Source: Cladorhizidae sp. MBARI D1340-BT2 (lineage: Eukaryota > Porifera > Demospongiae > Poecilosclerida > Cladorhizidae). From it: 64,000 nucleotides of DNA. Shown here piece by piece: positions 33,994 through 43,847 of the stretch. The stretch lies in assembly GCA_028752905.1 (NCBI GenBank), contig JAQNBH010000002.1, forward strand, positions 36,424,075-36,488,074. The letters run 5' to 3'. How positions within the stretch are numbered: position 1 is the stretch's first letter; the number at the start of each line of letters is the position of its first letter. A program made the translations under genes and the position numbers. The notes under the pieces are model-generated. The model saw only the letters and a program-made list of their open reading frames with translations, was not told the origin of the DNA and did not search any database.

Positions 33994-34225
33994 TGTAGTG
34001 TATTCAACAAGTAGTACTAGCCAATGGATATATTTTGAAAATTATCTTATCATCCGCTAGAGTGATATCTCCAAGAAGCGATTGCTCATAATTATAGGTA
34101 AAAGATCGTTTACCAAATTTCCCTAGTGCGCAGGTTAGGCGGAGGGGATGGGATGGTGAGGTTCCCGGGATGAGAGCGGAGGTTGGGGAGCGGAGCTAAA
34201 TTTGGGGTAGTTCATTAGGAATTTT
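33994..34225 (-). promoter_or_regulatory. Presumed CZIB promoter/5' UTR region
   Basis: The 232 bases between the candidate CZIB start codon and the end of the Mutator-like element include a GC-rich segment (34131-34200, with CCCGGG). No TATA box is evident. Function inferred from position only. Confidence 0.35.
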
Positions 34226-34326
34226 GTTATGTAGCGAGATGACAAATGAACTCTGACCTTTTCAAGCGCCGACGTTGTCCTCGTTAGCGCATGCGCACAA
34301 TATGTACACTTTGACCTTTTCAGAAA
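34226..34326 (+). repeat. MULE left terminal inverted repeat
   Basis: About 100 bases, roughly 85-90% matching the inverted right end. Contains the palindrome GCGCATGCGC, which fits the NRF-1 binding consensus. Confidence 0.88.
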
Positions 34327-34968
34327 CTTTTGAACTTCGAATGGACGGATGAACCATAGATCTTGGAGGTATAAGATCTATGGATGAACATAATCCTTTG
34401 TCCCATTGATGCAAGTGTCTTGCTGCTAGCAAGGTAATTTAACCACAGTGTGACTAGATACACCTCCCTTTTAACCATTATAGTGTGACTAGCTAGATAC
34501 TTTGCTCCTCCCTAGCCAGGATATATTGTATGACTAGATGCTTCTTTGAACTTCGAATGACGGATGAACCATAGATCTTGGAGGTATAAGATCTATGGAT
34601 GAACATAATCCTTTGTCCCATTGATGCAAGTGTCTTGCTGCTAGCAAGGTAATTTAACCACAGTGTGACTAGATACACCTCCCTTTTAACCATTATAGTG
34701 TGACTAGCTAGATACTTTGCTCCTCCCTAGCCAGGATATATTGTATGACTAGATGCTTCTTTGAACTTCGAATGACGGATGAACCATAGATCTTGGAGGT
34801 ATAAGATCTATGGATGAACATAATCCTTTGTCCCATTGATGCAAGTGTCTTGCTGCTAGTAATTTAACCACAGTGTGACTAGATACACCTCCCTTTTAAC
34901 CATTATAGTGACTAGCTAGATACTTTGCTCCTCCCTAGCCAGGATATATTGTATGACTAGATGCTTCA
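34327..34968. repeat. Tandem triplication, 215-bp unit, at the MULE left end
   Basis: Three nearly identical copies begin with TTGAACTTCGAAT near 34329, 34545 and 34760. Each contains a hairpin-forming CCATAGATCTT...AAGATCTATGG (11-bp arms). The third copy has small deletions. Confidence 0.93.
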
Positions 34969-35276
34969 GCTTTACTCTTACCCCAAGGAATCTGCTGGCC
35001 AAATTCTTCTCTATAATAGCTGTATGTGTAATAGCTGTATGTGAGTTATTCATTGAGACAAGAAAATGTGTTTGTTCAATACATGGATTTGTTCAGTTTA
35101 ATTTTTCTAAAAAATCAGAATCAGATGTTCGTACCCAAGGCATTTAGTAGTTTGCGTTTTACCTTCTCACTCACAACACTCGAAACACGGATTTGGCAGG
35201 CCCACACAAGCGGATGCTGAGACATTGTTATTATTAAATACAGCAATTTTAATTCATATGTTTGCAGGTCATTTAG
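34969..35276. other. MULE 3' non-coding region
   Basis: Between the triplication and the stop codon of the transposase gene; no coding signal. Confidence 0.5.
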
Positions 35277-36037
35277 TTATAAATCAATTCTTTTGGGATC
35301 ATCTTTACCAGTAAGTTGAGGTGGTACTTCACAAACTTGGTCACTCTCCATTGATATAATTGCTTCATAGTGACTTCGATGATGGTACATTTCAATGTGA
35401 CTGATATCTTTCTTTTGTTTCAGATCTTCATCTACAATCACAGGAAATGTCAAGTTGTTTGGTGTGATAGGATGAAAGACACTCCAAGTGAAGGAACTAC
35501 TTTGTTCTGACCAGATACAAAAGTAGATGGGTAGCTGGAAAAGCGTAGCAGCTGCTTTGATTTCAAGGTGAGTCCCCCAAACATATGGGTGGTTCATGTG
35601 TTGGACTTGTTCCTCGATGGTTGGTCGATTAACTGGCATCAAACACTGGGAGAATACTCCAGAATTAAGGTTTATAAGCCTGACAATGTGGCTTCTAATG
35701 GGAAAGTGATGATCTTCAGTGTTTAGAAAAGCATATGATATTGTGCGAAATAAGCAGTTTCCATTTCCCAGTATAGGATGAAGTTTTCGTCCACTGATTT
35801 GGAGAAAATTATCGATGGAATTGTTGCTGGAAGTAGACTGGCTTGACATTATTGGTTTGGTAGGAATTACTGATGTTTTAGTATCCTTGCTAGTTAAAAG
35901 CTGGCATATTTTCAGCTCACAACACTTCTTTCGCTTCCCTGGCCCTCCAAACTTGGGCTTGTCTTTGCAGAATACACAAACTCCACAATCCAATCGTTTG
36001 CACCTCTCACAAGATCCACATCTTTTCCTCTTCACTC
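35277..36037 (-). CDS. MULE gene terminal exon: CXXC zinc finger plus OTU-like domain
   Basis: 253 codons ending in TAA. The CXXC finger reads KRKRCGSCERCKRLDCGVCV, then FCKDKPKFGGPGKRKKCC, with all eight Cys and the KFGG motif used by CpG-binding CXXC domains. The OTU-like domain follows: GNGNCLFRTISYAF (catalytic Cys present; the usual Asp of DGNC is Asn) and HYEAI (catalytic His). OTU domains are cysteine proteases that usually remove ubiquitin. The exon is uninterrupted. Its AG acceptor and phase fit exon 36146-36095. Confidence 0.85.
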
Positions 36038-36055
36038 CTGGAACAATCACATATA

Positions 36056-36420
36056 ATTACTATATGTGTAGACACTTTCTAAATACAATCTTACCAGATT
36101 TAGCCGTGTTTGAACTTGATGTTGAAGCGGTTGTTCTTTGTGAATACTGTAATGGTAACAGTATGCATACACCAATGCTTTGAATCAGTGGTGGTATCTT
36201 TATAATTACATATATGGTACTTTTTTTACAAGTATTACAGATTACCTCATTGTGTTTATCTGTTGTTGATGATCCACTTTTCCTCTTCACTCCTGGCACA
36301 ACTATGTGATTTTTTTAATTTGAGGTTGAAGCCTTATCTGTTTGCTTGTTCTGTAATGGTACAATTTTCATAGCACCGATATCCATCGTGCATGGTTGTC
36401 TTATGAAAACTCTAGAATTA
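36056..36420. repeat. Internal duplication of a MULE exon/intron block
   Basis: The block ending in ACCATTACAG + exon + GGAGTGAAGAGGAAAAG occurs twice (around 36350-36285 and 36155-36020). One copy lacks a donor and reaches a stop (NKQTDKASTSN*), so it is probably skipped; the other gives exon 36146-36095, which splices in frame to the CXXC exon. Confidence 0.6.
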
Positions 36421-36432
36421 ATAATAAATTAC

Positions 36433-36958
36433 CTCATTTTGGTTATCTGTTGATAGCTCTTGAGTAGTTGATAGCTCTTGTGTGGCTGTGTTTATTGTTG
36501 TCTGGGTATAGGAATAATAAGTAGCTAGCTGAAGTATTAGTGTTGTGTGTTTCTTACATTATCCTCTGTTTCCAATTCAACCAGAATATCTCTCCTTTCT
36601 TCGCTATTGGCATGTCTTCAAATTTTTGCATAGCTTCATAAATAATGTCTATATATGTATTATGATATAAATGATACTAACCTGAGTACCAGTCCTTTTT
36701 TCTTTCTACCTGGTGCCTTGCTTGTTATCTGGAATCGCCATTGATGTTCCAACTTTTTGTTTGGTGCTATTTTTTCACTTTTGAACTGCTCTGCACATGA
36801 CGTCTCAGAAGACATTGCAGCTGTGCAAGTTAGTACAGCGTTGTGTAGCAGAGAATTGATGTGAGGGAGAAAAGAATGTACTGGGGTGTTCTCAAGAGTA
36901 ACTGCCTTTTCCAATTCTTTCATGTATGACTGAAAAGTCATTAGTTGAAATGTCGGGT
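36433..36958 (-). CDS. MULE gene linker exons
   Basis: 36958-36682 (coiled, then Lys-rich: APGRKKKGLVLR), 36615-36558 and 36501-36433 (TATQELSTTQELSTDNQNE). Phases agree. No domain recognised. Confidence 0.6.
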
Positions 36959-37014
36959 CTATAATAATCAAAATTATGGTATATCTGCATACAATGAATC
37001 ATAGTTGTGCATAC

Positions 37015-37649
37015 CTGTGGATGGATTCCTCACACTCTCAGCAAATTCAAGGGGGTCATCAATATCAGAATCACTGTCCGCTCCACTATCATTGGGATAG
37101 GAACACTCAAAAGCACAATGGTTATTGGGCTCTTGTAATTTCAACCACATAGAGTGAGCTCTGTGTATGTGTTTACACAAGTTTCCATTTGTGTAGTCAT
37201 AGCAATACTTTCCACAAGTGTACATGTGGTAACAAAGCAGCTTGCATTCCCTTTGGGTGCACATCGTTGCTGATTCTTCAGTAGTACTGCTACATTCAGT
37301 GCAAGATTCTTTTATCTGCTTAACTAAGTAGCCATCGGGAGTTCTACCTGACATGCTGCTAGGAATACGCCAAGTGCTACAATCAATAACCTGTATTTGA
37401 GTGATATACAAATAGTATAAACGGCAAAATGGCATAGTATATGTTATAACTTTGCAAACCTCTACATTCCCTGCAGGAATAGCAATGGCACGCAGGTGAC
37501 TTGAATCTCTGGCTACCATTGGAAGCTGACATTTTCTTCTATAGTTGAAGAAATTATCTTCCTCAATGCGGAATAACACGCTAAGTAAGAAATCCACTCT
37601 TCTGTTTACTTTCCCTTTTAGGTAGGTAGTTTTCAGTTTGTTGTGAAAG
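37015..37649 (-). CDS. MULE gene exons with SWIM-like zinc finger
   Basis: 37649-37460 continues SFHNKLKTTYLKGKVNRRVD. 37390-37015 holds a Cys/His-rich stretch ending KYCYDYTNGNLCKHIHRAH, the C...CKHIH signature of SWIM fingers found after MULE cores (spacing of the first two Cys is atypical). An acidic, Ser/Asp-rich segment follows. Confidence 0.75.
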
Positions 37650-37727
37650 CTGCATGTAATGTACATACTCTAATAATGTTCATAGTGCAGTGCAAAGTGT
37701 ATGACCAAGTGATACGTACGTGCGTAC

Positions 37728-38340
37728 CTCTCCAAGTACATGTTGGTGTCTGTATCAGCATGTGGAAAATGCCTGTGACACTTGGCCCATTTTTCTATTT
37801 AATCATTACCAACAAAAAAACTGAAGGGCAATATTCTGTTTGCTTACCAGGACGGCTTTGATACTGTTGTTTGAAGTAGTTGATAAAATCGTGTTCTTTG
37901 CTGATCCAGTGTAGAATGAATTGTCCAATAGAGTGTTGAACTTGCTCAAATTGTGTTCGTCAATCAGAATGCACAATGTTTGGTAAATTTTGACCTGATT
38001 GTCAGGTGTGCAACTGGTTCTTCCATGATCTGAATACTAGCATGTCATTTTATATACCAGTTAAAATTGTTCTGTACCTGTGAACATGCCAGTGGCAGAG
38101 TAAGTGCCTAAGTGTTGGTCCAAATACATGAGTTGCTGCATTCCAGGCAGTATTATCTGCAATTGAAATAAAATATGCTGTTATGGTGAGTGAGCTGGAA
38201 TTGAAGTAAAATATTTATACCATCATCAGTCATCAGTATAGAGACTGTTGATAGTGGTGACCGGTTCTTGATGCTCTGTAGAAACAATTCCACTACTTCT
38301 GTGGTTTCTTGGTCAGATATGCACCAGGCTATTGGCTGTC
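37728..38340 (-). CDS. MULE transposase core, second part (four exons)
   Basis: 38340-38221 encodes GQPIAWCISDQETTE to ILMTDD (second catalytic Asp). 38156-38078 encodes DNTAWNAATHVFGPTLRHLL then CHWHVHR. 38029-37848 encodes RSWKNQL then FILHWISKEHDFINYFKQQY, with two compensating frame changes between these blocks (two in-frame TGA codons if read straight through). 37794-37728 encodes KWAKCHRHF and TDTNMYLE (third catalytic residue, Glu). Confidence 0.8.
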
Positions 38341-38402
38341 CTAAATCATTATCACAGATCATGTATATTTATTATTTTTATAACTGTATATATTATAGGT
38401 AC

Positions 38403-39164
38403 CTTGGCCAAACTTGTCTGGAACAACACAGGTAATCAGCTTAAAGCGGTAAGCATTAGTACAGTGTGTACTATCAATGCAAACTATTTTACTGCAAAAT
38501 TGTCTGTAAAGTTCCATTTGAAATTCTGTTTGCACCGCTAGAACAAATGAATCTTTCACAAGTGTGGGGTGGTCTTCCAGAGTCATTCCTTGTGGTTTAT
38601 AAATTAGAATTGGATCAAAAGGCTCTTGCTGGATTTCTCGCACAAGAATGCTGACAGACATTGCATCATTTTCATGCCTTTTTATATGTCTGTCCAGAAC
38701 AGACACTCGGATGTTTCGAACATCTTGATTTGATAGGAAATGTTTTCGTGATGCAGCTTGGGAAAAATCTTGCCGTTTTGCACGATGGCCAACTTTCTCT
38801 CTAACATCTGAAATGTTATACATGCATGGTGTCATCTAATTTGAAGTTTGCCAATCGAAACCATACCTTCAAGTATTCTTTCAGCAGGAATACCCTTGCT
38901 AACTTTCAGAGCCACTTCTCCTCGTATGCTTTTAGGCAGTGGAAGATGTGGTAGTTCTGCAACCCCTAGCTGGTGGTTGGTATGAGCCGTAATATACTGG
39001 ACTTTCACATGATGGTCGAAATATTCATCCACATACATTCTAGATAGGCAGACATCATTTATCTTGCGGGTAGATTTTTGATGGAGTCTCTTTTGATCTG
39101 TTCTTCTCTCTGAGGAATTGTAATGATGCTCACCATCGCGACAGCAAGAATAGTAGTAGGTGAC
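38403..39164 (-). CDS. MULE transposase core, first part (two exons)
   Basis: Exon 39164-38867 encodes TYYYSCCRDGEHHYN (WRKY/FLYWCH-like start) through YVDEYFDHHVKVQYITAHTN and GIPAERILEG, the N-terminal MULE region. Exon 38807-38403 encodes LVREIQQEP and CIDSTHCTNAYRFKLITCVV; the Asp of CIDSTH is the first catalytic residue of the DDE triad. Confidence 0.8.
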
Positions 39165-39902
39165 CTTTATTGCTGTTTATGCAAATTACATTTAAAATAA
39201 TAAATATGATTCTAATATGGTTACATTTACCATCAGTAGCTTTTGGCTGATAGGAAGTTTGTCACTGTATGTATAGTGCAGTTCAGCATAAATGTCCAAA
39301 ATGTCCAAAACTAGACCTTTACTGTTCTTAGAATAACTTAAAACTTACTTCATTGTAGCTTCTTTTCTTCCAACTGGTTCAAATACAAGACCCTGGCAAC
39401 ATTATACCCCACCCAGAAATGCATACCTTTAACCACAAACTCGCGAAAAATAGATTGCGCGAAGGGCTTTGATGTTCTAAATGTAGACTTTACTCTGCAA
39501 CCAAACATTGAACCTTACCCACTTTTACCATCGATTTAGCATCTACTAGTGGCAACCCTTTCCCTGTTGCAGAATTTTTATATACCAAACCATATGAAGT
39601 GTGTGAATGTTATTATGGATTATTGCAAGTCAAGACTAAAACAGAATTCAGCCAACAATGTCATAAGGTGTGCACTCAATACAATAGTTTAAAAAATGCA
39701 CAAAAGAGAGCTCTACAAAATAGCTGTTGTGGATTTTTTTAAAATTTATTATTAAGAAAGTTATAATTTTTTTAAGAACAAGTAATTATGTATTTTATCC
39801 AATAATACGTCTATGTGATTTGTATTTCTTTACAGCTCCCTCCACCTCCTTCCCTGCCTTCTTTCCTTCTACTAAGTAAGCTTGCTCATAATCTCTTGCC
39901 TT

Positions 39903-40380
39903 TCAAAAATATTTTCTAATCAGTTCCACCGATACTGAGTCCAAAGCCGGAGAGAGAATTTCACGGAGCTTCATTAGAGTGAAATTTGTGTGTGCTCTGC
40001 AAAATCGTTTTGATTGCCCCCAAACACGCTCGATTGGATTTAGCTCGCAATGGAACTTGGGCAAGAAATAGCACTTGAATCCTCTACTGATAGCATAGTG
40101 TTCCACTTGTGTCTTCTCCTCCAAGAAGTCATGGTGATTAGAAAGAATAGTCCGCATATCATCCGCCCTGAATCCATCGACATTGATTGACCTCTCTGCA
40201 AGGACTGTTCTCAAGCCCTTGGCTTCTCCCCTGGTAGTGATCATTGACTGTGGCTGGCCAGCAAACACGGTGTCCCTCACCTTCCGGCTCCCACCATCCT
40301 TCACCAATATGTTCTTCGCAATTAGGGCCTTTTCGTCGTACTTTCTATGACAACTACTCTGGTCTAATAGAGTATATATA
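39903..40380 (-). pseudogene. Tc1-like (DDE_3-type) transposase, C-terminal part
   Basis: Opens after an acceptor CTCTATTAG at about 40372. It reads QSSCHRKYDEKALIAKNI, VKDGGSRKVRDTVFAGQPQS, AKGLRTVLAERSINVDGF and FLPKFHCELNPIERVWGQSK, ending SVSVELIRKYF. The HCELNPIERVW block with its catalytic Glu is typical of this superfamily. The first catalytic region is absent. Confidence 0.82.
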
Positions 40381-40403
40381 TATATGTTTTGTTTTGTTGT
40401 TGT

Positions 40404-40678
40404 TATTTTCAGTGCAGTTTAGTCCTACTGCTCTTCTTACAACTCCTGGACTCCCTGAGGTTCCACAGCTTAGTTCTGTTGGTCTTCTAATCTCTGATGT
40501 TTCGCTTCTTGACCAACCCAGCCTTGCTTCTCCAGATTCCAGCCAGACACAGCTTGAATCTGATGTTACTGAGGTTGTTCCAATGGCTATTGAATCTTCA
40601 GCTCAGCTAATAGTAGAAGATCCAGGTATAGGAGGTGAGTCAGATTATGAGAGTGAGGAGGATGAGAATTTTCTCTGA
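40404..40678 (+). other. Exon-like insert on the opposite strand inside the Tc1 element
   Basis: After a good acceptor (TTGTTATTTTCAG, ending 40411) the plus strand is open, reading TPGLPEVPQLSSVGLLISDV and finishing with the acidic tail ESDYESEEDENFL and a stop. This looks like a genuine protein C-terminus and replaces the missing middle of the transposase. It may be a captured host exon. Confidence 0.4.
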
Positions 40679-40710
40679 GGAGGATACCAGCAAGGAAATC
40701 TCTGGCAGTA

Positions 40711-40945
40711 AGTGTAGTCTTAGCTACTGTTGAGGCCAACGATCTCTGTGGCAATGGCCTCTCTTAGCTACTGTCGAGGCCAACGATCTCTGTGGCAATG
40801 GTCTCCCTTAGCTACTGTCGAGGCCAACAATCTCTGTGGCAATGGCCTCTCTTAATTACTGTCGAGGCCAACGATCTCTGTGGCAATGTCATCTCTTAAT
40901 TACTGTCGAGACCAATGATCTCTGTGGCAATGGCCTCTACAGCAC
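40711..40945. repeat. ~45-bp minisatellite, five copies
   Basis: TTAGCTACTGTCGAGGCCAA + CGATCTCTGTGGCAATGGCC units with small variants, inside the Tc1 element. Confidence 0.92.
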
Positions 40946-40951
40946 TGGGAG

Positions 40952-41278
40952 CTAACCCAGCATAGCTCCCAAAGAGAGTGAAACAGTCGAGGACAGACTC
41001 GCCCCATCTTCAACTTCACTGCTCCGTTCGCTAGTAATAATACTGCTCTTAATTTGCCTTGAAATCACTAACTTGGAAGCTCTAGCCTTCATCTTTCTTC
41101 GCTTAGACCAAGGTCTCTCTGCCATATTGGAATCTCCTGACAAAACGGTGGTACACTCTGCTACAAAATCAGCGTCTTCTCCAACTCGCAAATTTTTCAA
41201 CTTCGCAATAGAACTAGTCACGTGATAATCAAAATAACCATAGTAACGATGGGTAGAGCCGCATTCTAATTGGTCCAA
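40952..41278 (-). pseudogene. Probable N-terminal part of the Tc1-like protein
   Basis: An ATG-started frame (internal MAERPWSKRRKMKARASKLV is a plausible start) with a basic then Ser-rich region, in the same orientation and inside the element. Family not recognised; assignment by position. Confidence 0.4.
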
Positions 41279-41805
41279 TTTTATTTCTTCCTACAAGAAT
41301 CTGAAAAATTGCTATCTTATAGTTCTTTTCATGAGATTTTCAAAAACAACATTGATTTTATTCAATTCACAATAATTATTACAAAAGTTATGAACAAAAC
41401 AAAATTTGGACATTTATGTTGAACTGCACTATATGTGGTGTATGTTGTTTCCTCCTCCAATCCTTTCCACTTGTGAAACTCTTCAATTGAATCAAATTTG
41501 AGGTTCTTTGTTCCTGCATTTGTAAGTGGAACCCATTGAAACCAGTATTTGTTTTGTCCTTAACCGATTATTGATGATAGACGCAGATCTGTCTACGCAT
41601 GCCCAACGCTATGCGCTGCTTTATTAAAATAGAATCAAACCTACATCCGGTTAGGGTATTTGGAAAGCAAAATTGAAGACCGCCGAAATTTTGAAGCTTC
41701 TCCAAAGTCTTTGGGTTTGGATCTTTACTCCAGTTTCTGGAAGCTCTTTTGTATCCAATATATATACTACATGTGTCTCTATTTAGCCATGGGTATACAA
41801 CAGGT

Positions 41806-41880
41806 ATAGACATTATATATACTACATGTGTCTCTATTTAGCCATGGAGTACAACAAGTATAGATATATTATATATACTA
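41806..41880. repeat. Direct duplication around TACTACATGTGTCTCTATTT
   Basis: About 65-bp unit, at 41760-41815 and 41815-41880. Confidence 0.8.
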
Positions 41881-42306
41881 CATCTAGCACACTCCTGACC
41901 TAGATACATCTAGCACACTCCTGACCTAGATACATCTAGCACACTCCTGACCTAGATACACCTAGCACACTCCTGACCTAGATACACCTAGCACACTCCT
42001 GACCTAGATACATCTAGCACACTCCTGACCTAGATACATCTAGCACACTCCTGACCTAGATACACCTAGCACACTCCTGACCTAGATACACCTAGCACAC
42101 TCCTGACCTAGATACACCTAGCACACTCCTGACCTAGATACACCTAGCACACTCCTGACCTAGATACATCTAGCACACTCCTGACCTAGATACATCTAGC
42201 ACACTCCTGACCTAGATACACCTAGCACACTCCTGACCTAGATACACCTAGCACACTCCTGACCTAGATACATCTAGCACACTCCTGACCTAGATACACC
42301 TAGCAC
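41881..42306. repeat. 26-bp minisatellite (about 16 copies)
   Basis: CTAGATACAYCTAGCACACT + CCTGAC units; T/C variant units are interspersed in a patterned order. In a MULE gene intron. Confidence 0.96.
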
Positions 42307-42874
42307 AGCTCAGGTCTTTACTATCAAATTGTCGACTTCCCTACACCATCTACACCATCATAGTTCTCTTGCAAATGTCACGTTTCTGCTGGATGGAAAG
42401 CACCTTCTTTTTCTTTTTACCTCGAAACTCCATCATGTTGTTGGTGGCTACAAGTAAACTGGCCGCACATGATCGACGTTCAAATTATTCCCTTTTTTTC
42501 TCGTTCGGATAATTGACAGTTTGGTTGATTGACGTTCGGATAATCGAGGTTCCACTGTAGTTCACTATTTAAAGGATCACTATCATGGGTTCCATACTCA
42601 TCCATATGCATTTAGTTTGAATAGTAGTTCTAGCTTCTAATAATAACTTCAGAGTGCACATTATTTGGATAGCTTGTAATTATAACTTCAATGCCTAGTC
42701 TACTAAATAATCCTTCAATGCATCTCAGTTCAAGCACATTGCATTGGATTTAACAAAAAAGAATTCAGGTTGTACTAGGCAAGCTGCTGAGTCTATGCTA
42801 GTGATCCTTACCATGTTTGATGCTAATAATAACTAGAGCTGACAAAATTATAGTATACCTACGGTTATATTTAC
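42307..42874. other. MULE intron sequence
   Basis: No repeat or coding signal; a 50-bp direct repeat (ATGCTTATGTGTGTATGTGT) lies just beyond the next exon at 43086-43190. Confidence 0.45.
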
Positions 42875-43078
42875 CCAGTGAATCGTCGTGTGATGACTGA
42901 CAATGACCCAACAAGAGTTTCATGGTACGGAATGGAGACAAGTCACACTTGAATGGGCAGAAGAAGCGGCTAGCTTGTTTCTTGGTGTTCATTTCAAACT
43001 GATGTTCTTGTTCCAGGTGTGAGGACAGTCGATCTCTCCGTGAAAAGAATTTTCCACATGCTATACAGGAAAACTTCT
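42875..43078 (-). CDS. MULE gene exon with two C2H2 zinc fingers
   Basis: 68 codons, phase 1 on both sides. EKFSCIACGKFFSRRDRLSS then HLEQEH gives Cx2Cx12Hx4H. FFCPFKCDL...LLLGHCQSSH gives Cx3Cx13Hx4H. Likely part of the DNA-binding region that recognises the element's ends (inference). Confidence 0.75.
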
Positions 43079-43207
43079 CTTGCAATGCTTATGTGTGTAT
43101 GTGTTAGTTTAATAATACAAGTATATATTCATGGATGCTTATGTGTGTATGTGTTAGTTTAATAATACAAGTATATATTCATGGATTAACATTTTTAATT
43201 TTGTTAC

Positions 43208-43822
43208 CGTTGTCATGGTCACTTCTTGTATTGAGATCTTGAGATCTAGATATTGTAGATAATCAATAATTATGGATTATACGTATGTTTTTGGTATTTA
43301 CCATTGTCTGGGGCGTTTCGTGCCATAAGATCTAGATAATCATATATACGGATGTAGCATATATAAGTAAGAATTATGCACAATCTTGGAATTCTTGTTA
43401 CCATTGTCTGGGACACTTCCTGCCTCTAGAGGCTCTGCCTTGACCAAGAGATATCCTGGGGAAAAAAGAATTGTTTTTGGCCTTCATGGGTTTACAAGGA
43501 CAAGGGGGTGGTGCTTGGGGATGTCCCCTACAATTTCTGGGGAAACCAAATGAATGCAAATTAAGCTATAATGCTCAAACTTAGTGATTAACAACCCTTA
43601 AAATTAACACCCCTGTCTATGGCCTTGTTCAGTTATAATAAATTTGTTACCAATGTCTGGGGCACTTCCTGCCCTGAAGATCTAAATAATCATAATCATC
43701 ATTGGACACATATTCTTGTAATTCCTGTTACCATTATCTGGGTCACTTCCTGCTTCAAGATCTAAAGATTCTGCACCAGCTACTAAGGGAAGCCCTGGGT
43801 CTTCAGCTGTTCTGGAAGCCAT
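43208..43822 (-). CDS. MULE gene 5' exons: start codon and an array of phase-1 mini-exons
   Basis: Exon 1 (43822-43732) encodes MASRTAEDPG...EAGSDPDN. It is followed by short exons of 54, 30 and 30 nt (43455-43402, 43331-43302, 43237-43208). All are phase 1 on both sides and end in a similar PDN or HDN motif before GTAAC/GTAAA. A fourth look-alike (43681-43651) is 31 nt, which would break the frame, so it is probably skipped or dead. They appear to be tandem duplicates of one exon plus flanking intron. Function unknown; the product would be an acidic N-terminal tail of variable length. Confidence 0.62.
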
Positions 43823-43847
43823 GCTACACTCCCGCCAGTTGAGCGGG

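Larger units (their letters stand above)
39276..41429 (-). mobile_element. Tc1/mariner-superfamily element inserted into the MULE gene, TSD TA
   Basis: Ends GTGCAGTTCAGCATAAATGT (left) and the inverted GTGCAGTTCAACATAAATGT, flanked by TA at 39274-39275 and 41430-41431. Excising it restores a continuous stretch with the open frame KYWFQWVP...EEFHKWKGLEEETTYTTY. Only the N- and C-terminal parts of its transposase are visible, separated by unrelated sequence, so this copy is not autonomous. Confidence 0.88.
35277..43822 (-). pseudogene. MULE gene: C2H2 - DDE transposase - SWIM-like - CXXC - OTU, split over about 18 exons and probably inactivated
   Basis: Exons with phase-consistent GT/AG borders, in transcript order: 43822-43732, 43455-43402, 43331-43302, 43237-43208, 43078-42875, 41558-39231 (interrupted by a Tc1-like element), 39164-38867, 38807-38403, 38340-38221, 38156-38078, 38029-37848, 37794-37728, 37649-37460, 37390-37015, 36958-36682, 36615-36558, 36501-36433, 36146-36095, 36037-35277. 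Damage: the 2.15-kb Tc1-like element inside an exon; a one-base phase mismatch at the end of that exon; two compensating frame changes in 38029-37930. All three catalytic acidic residues and most splice sites survive, so decay is recent. No single-copy host synteny supports domestication; the TIRs argue for an ordinary transposon. Confidence 0.72.
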
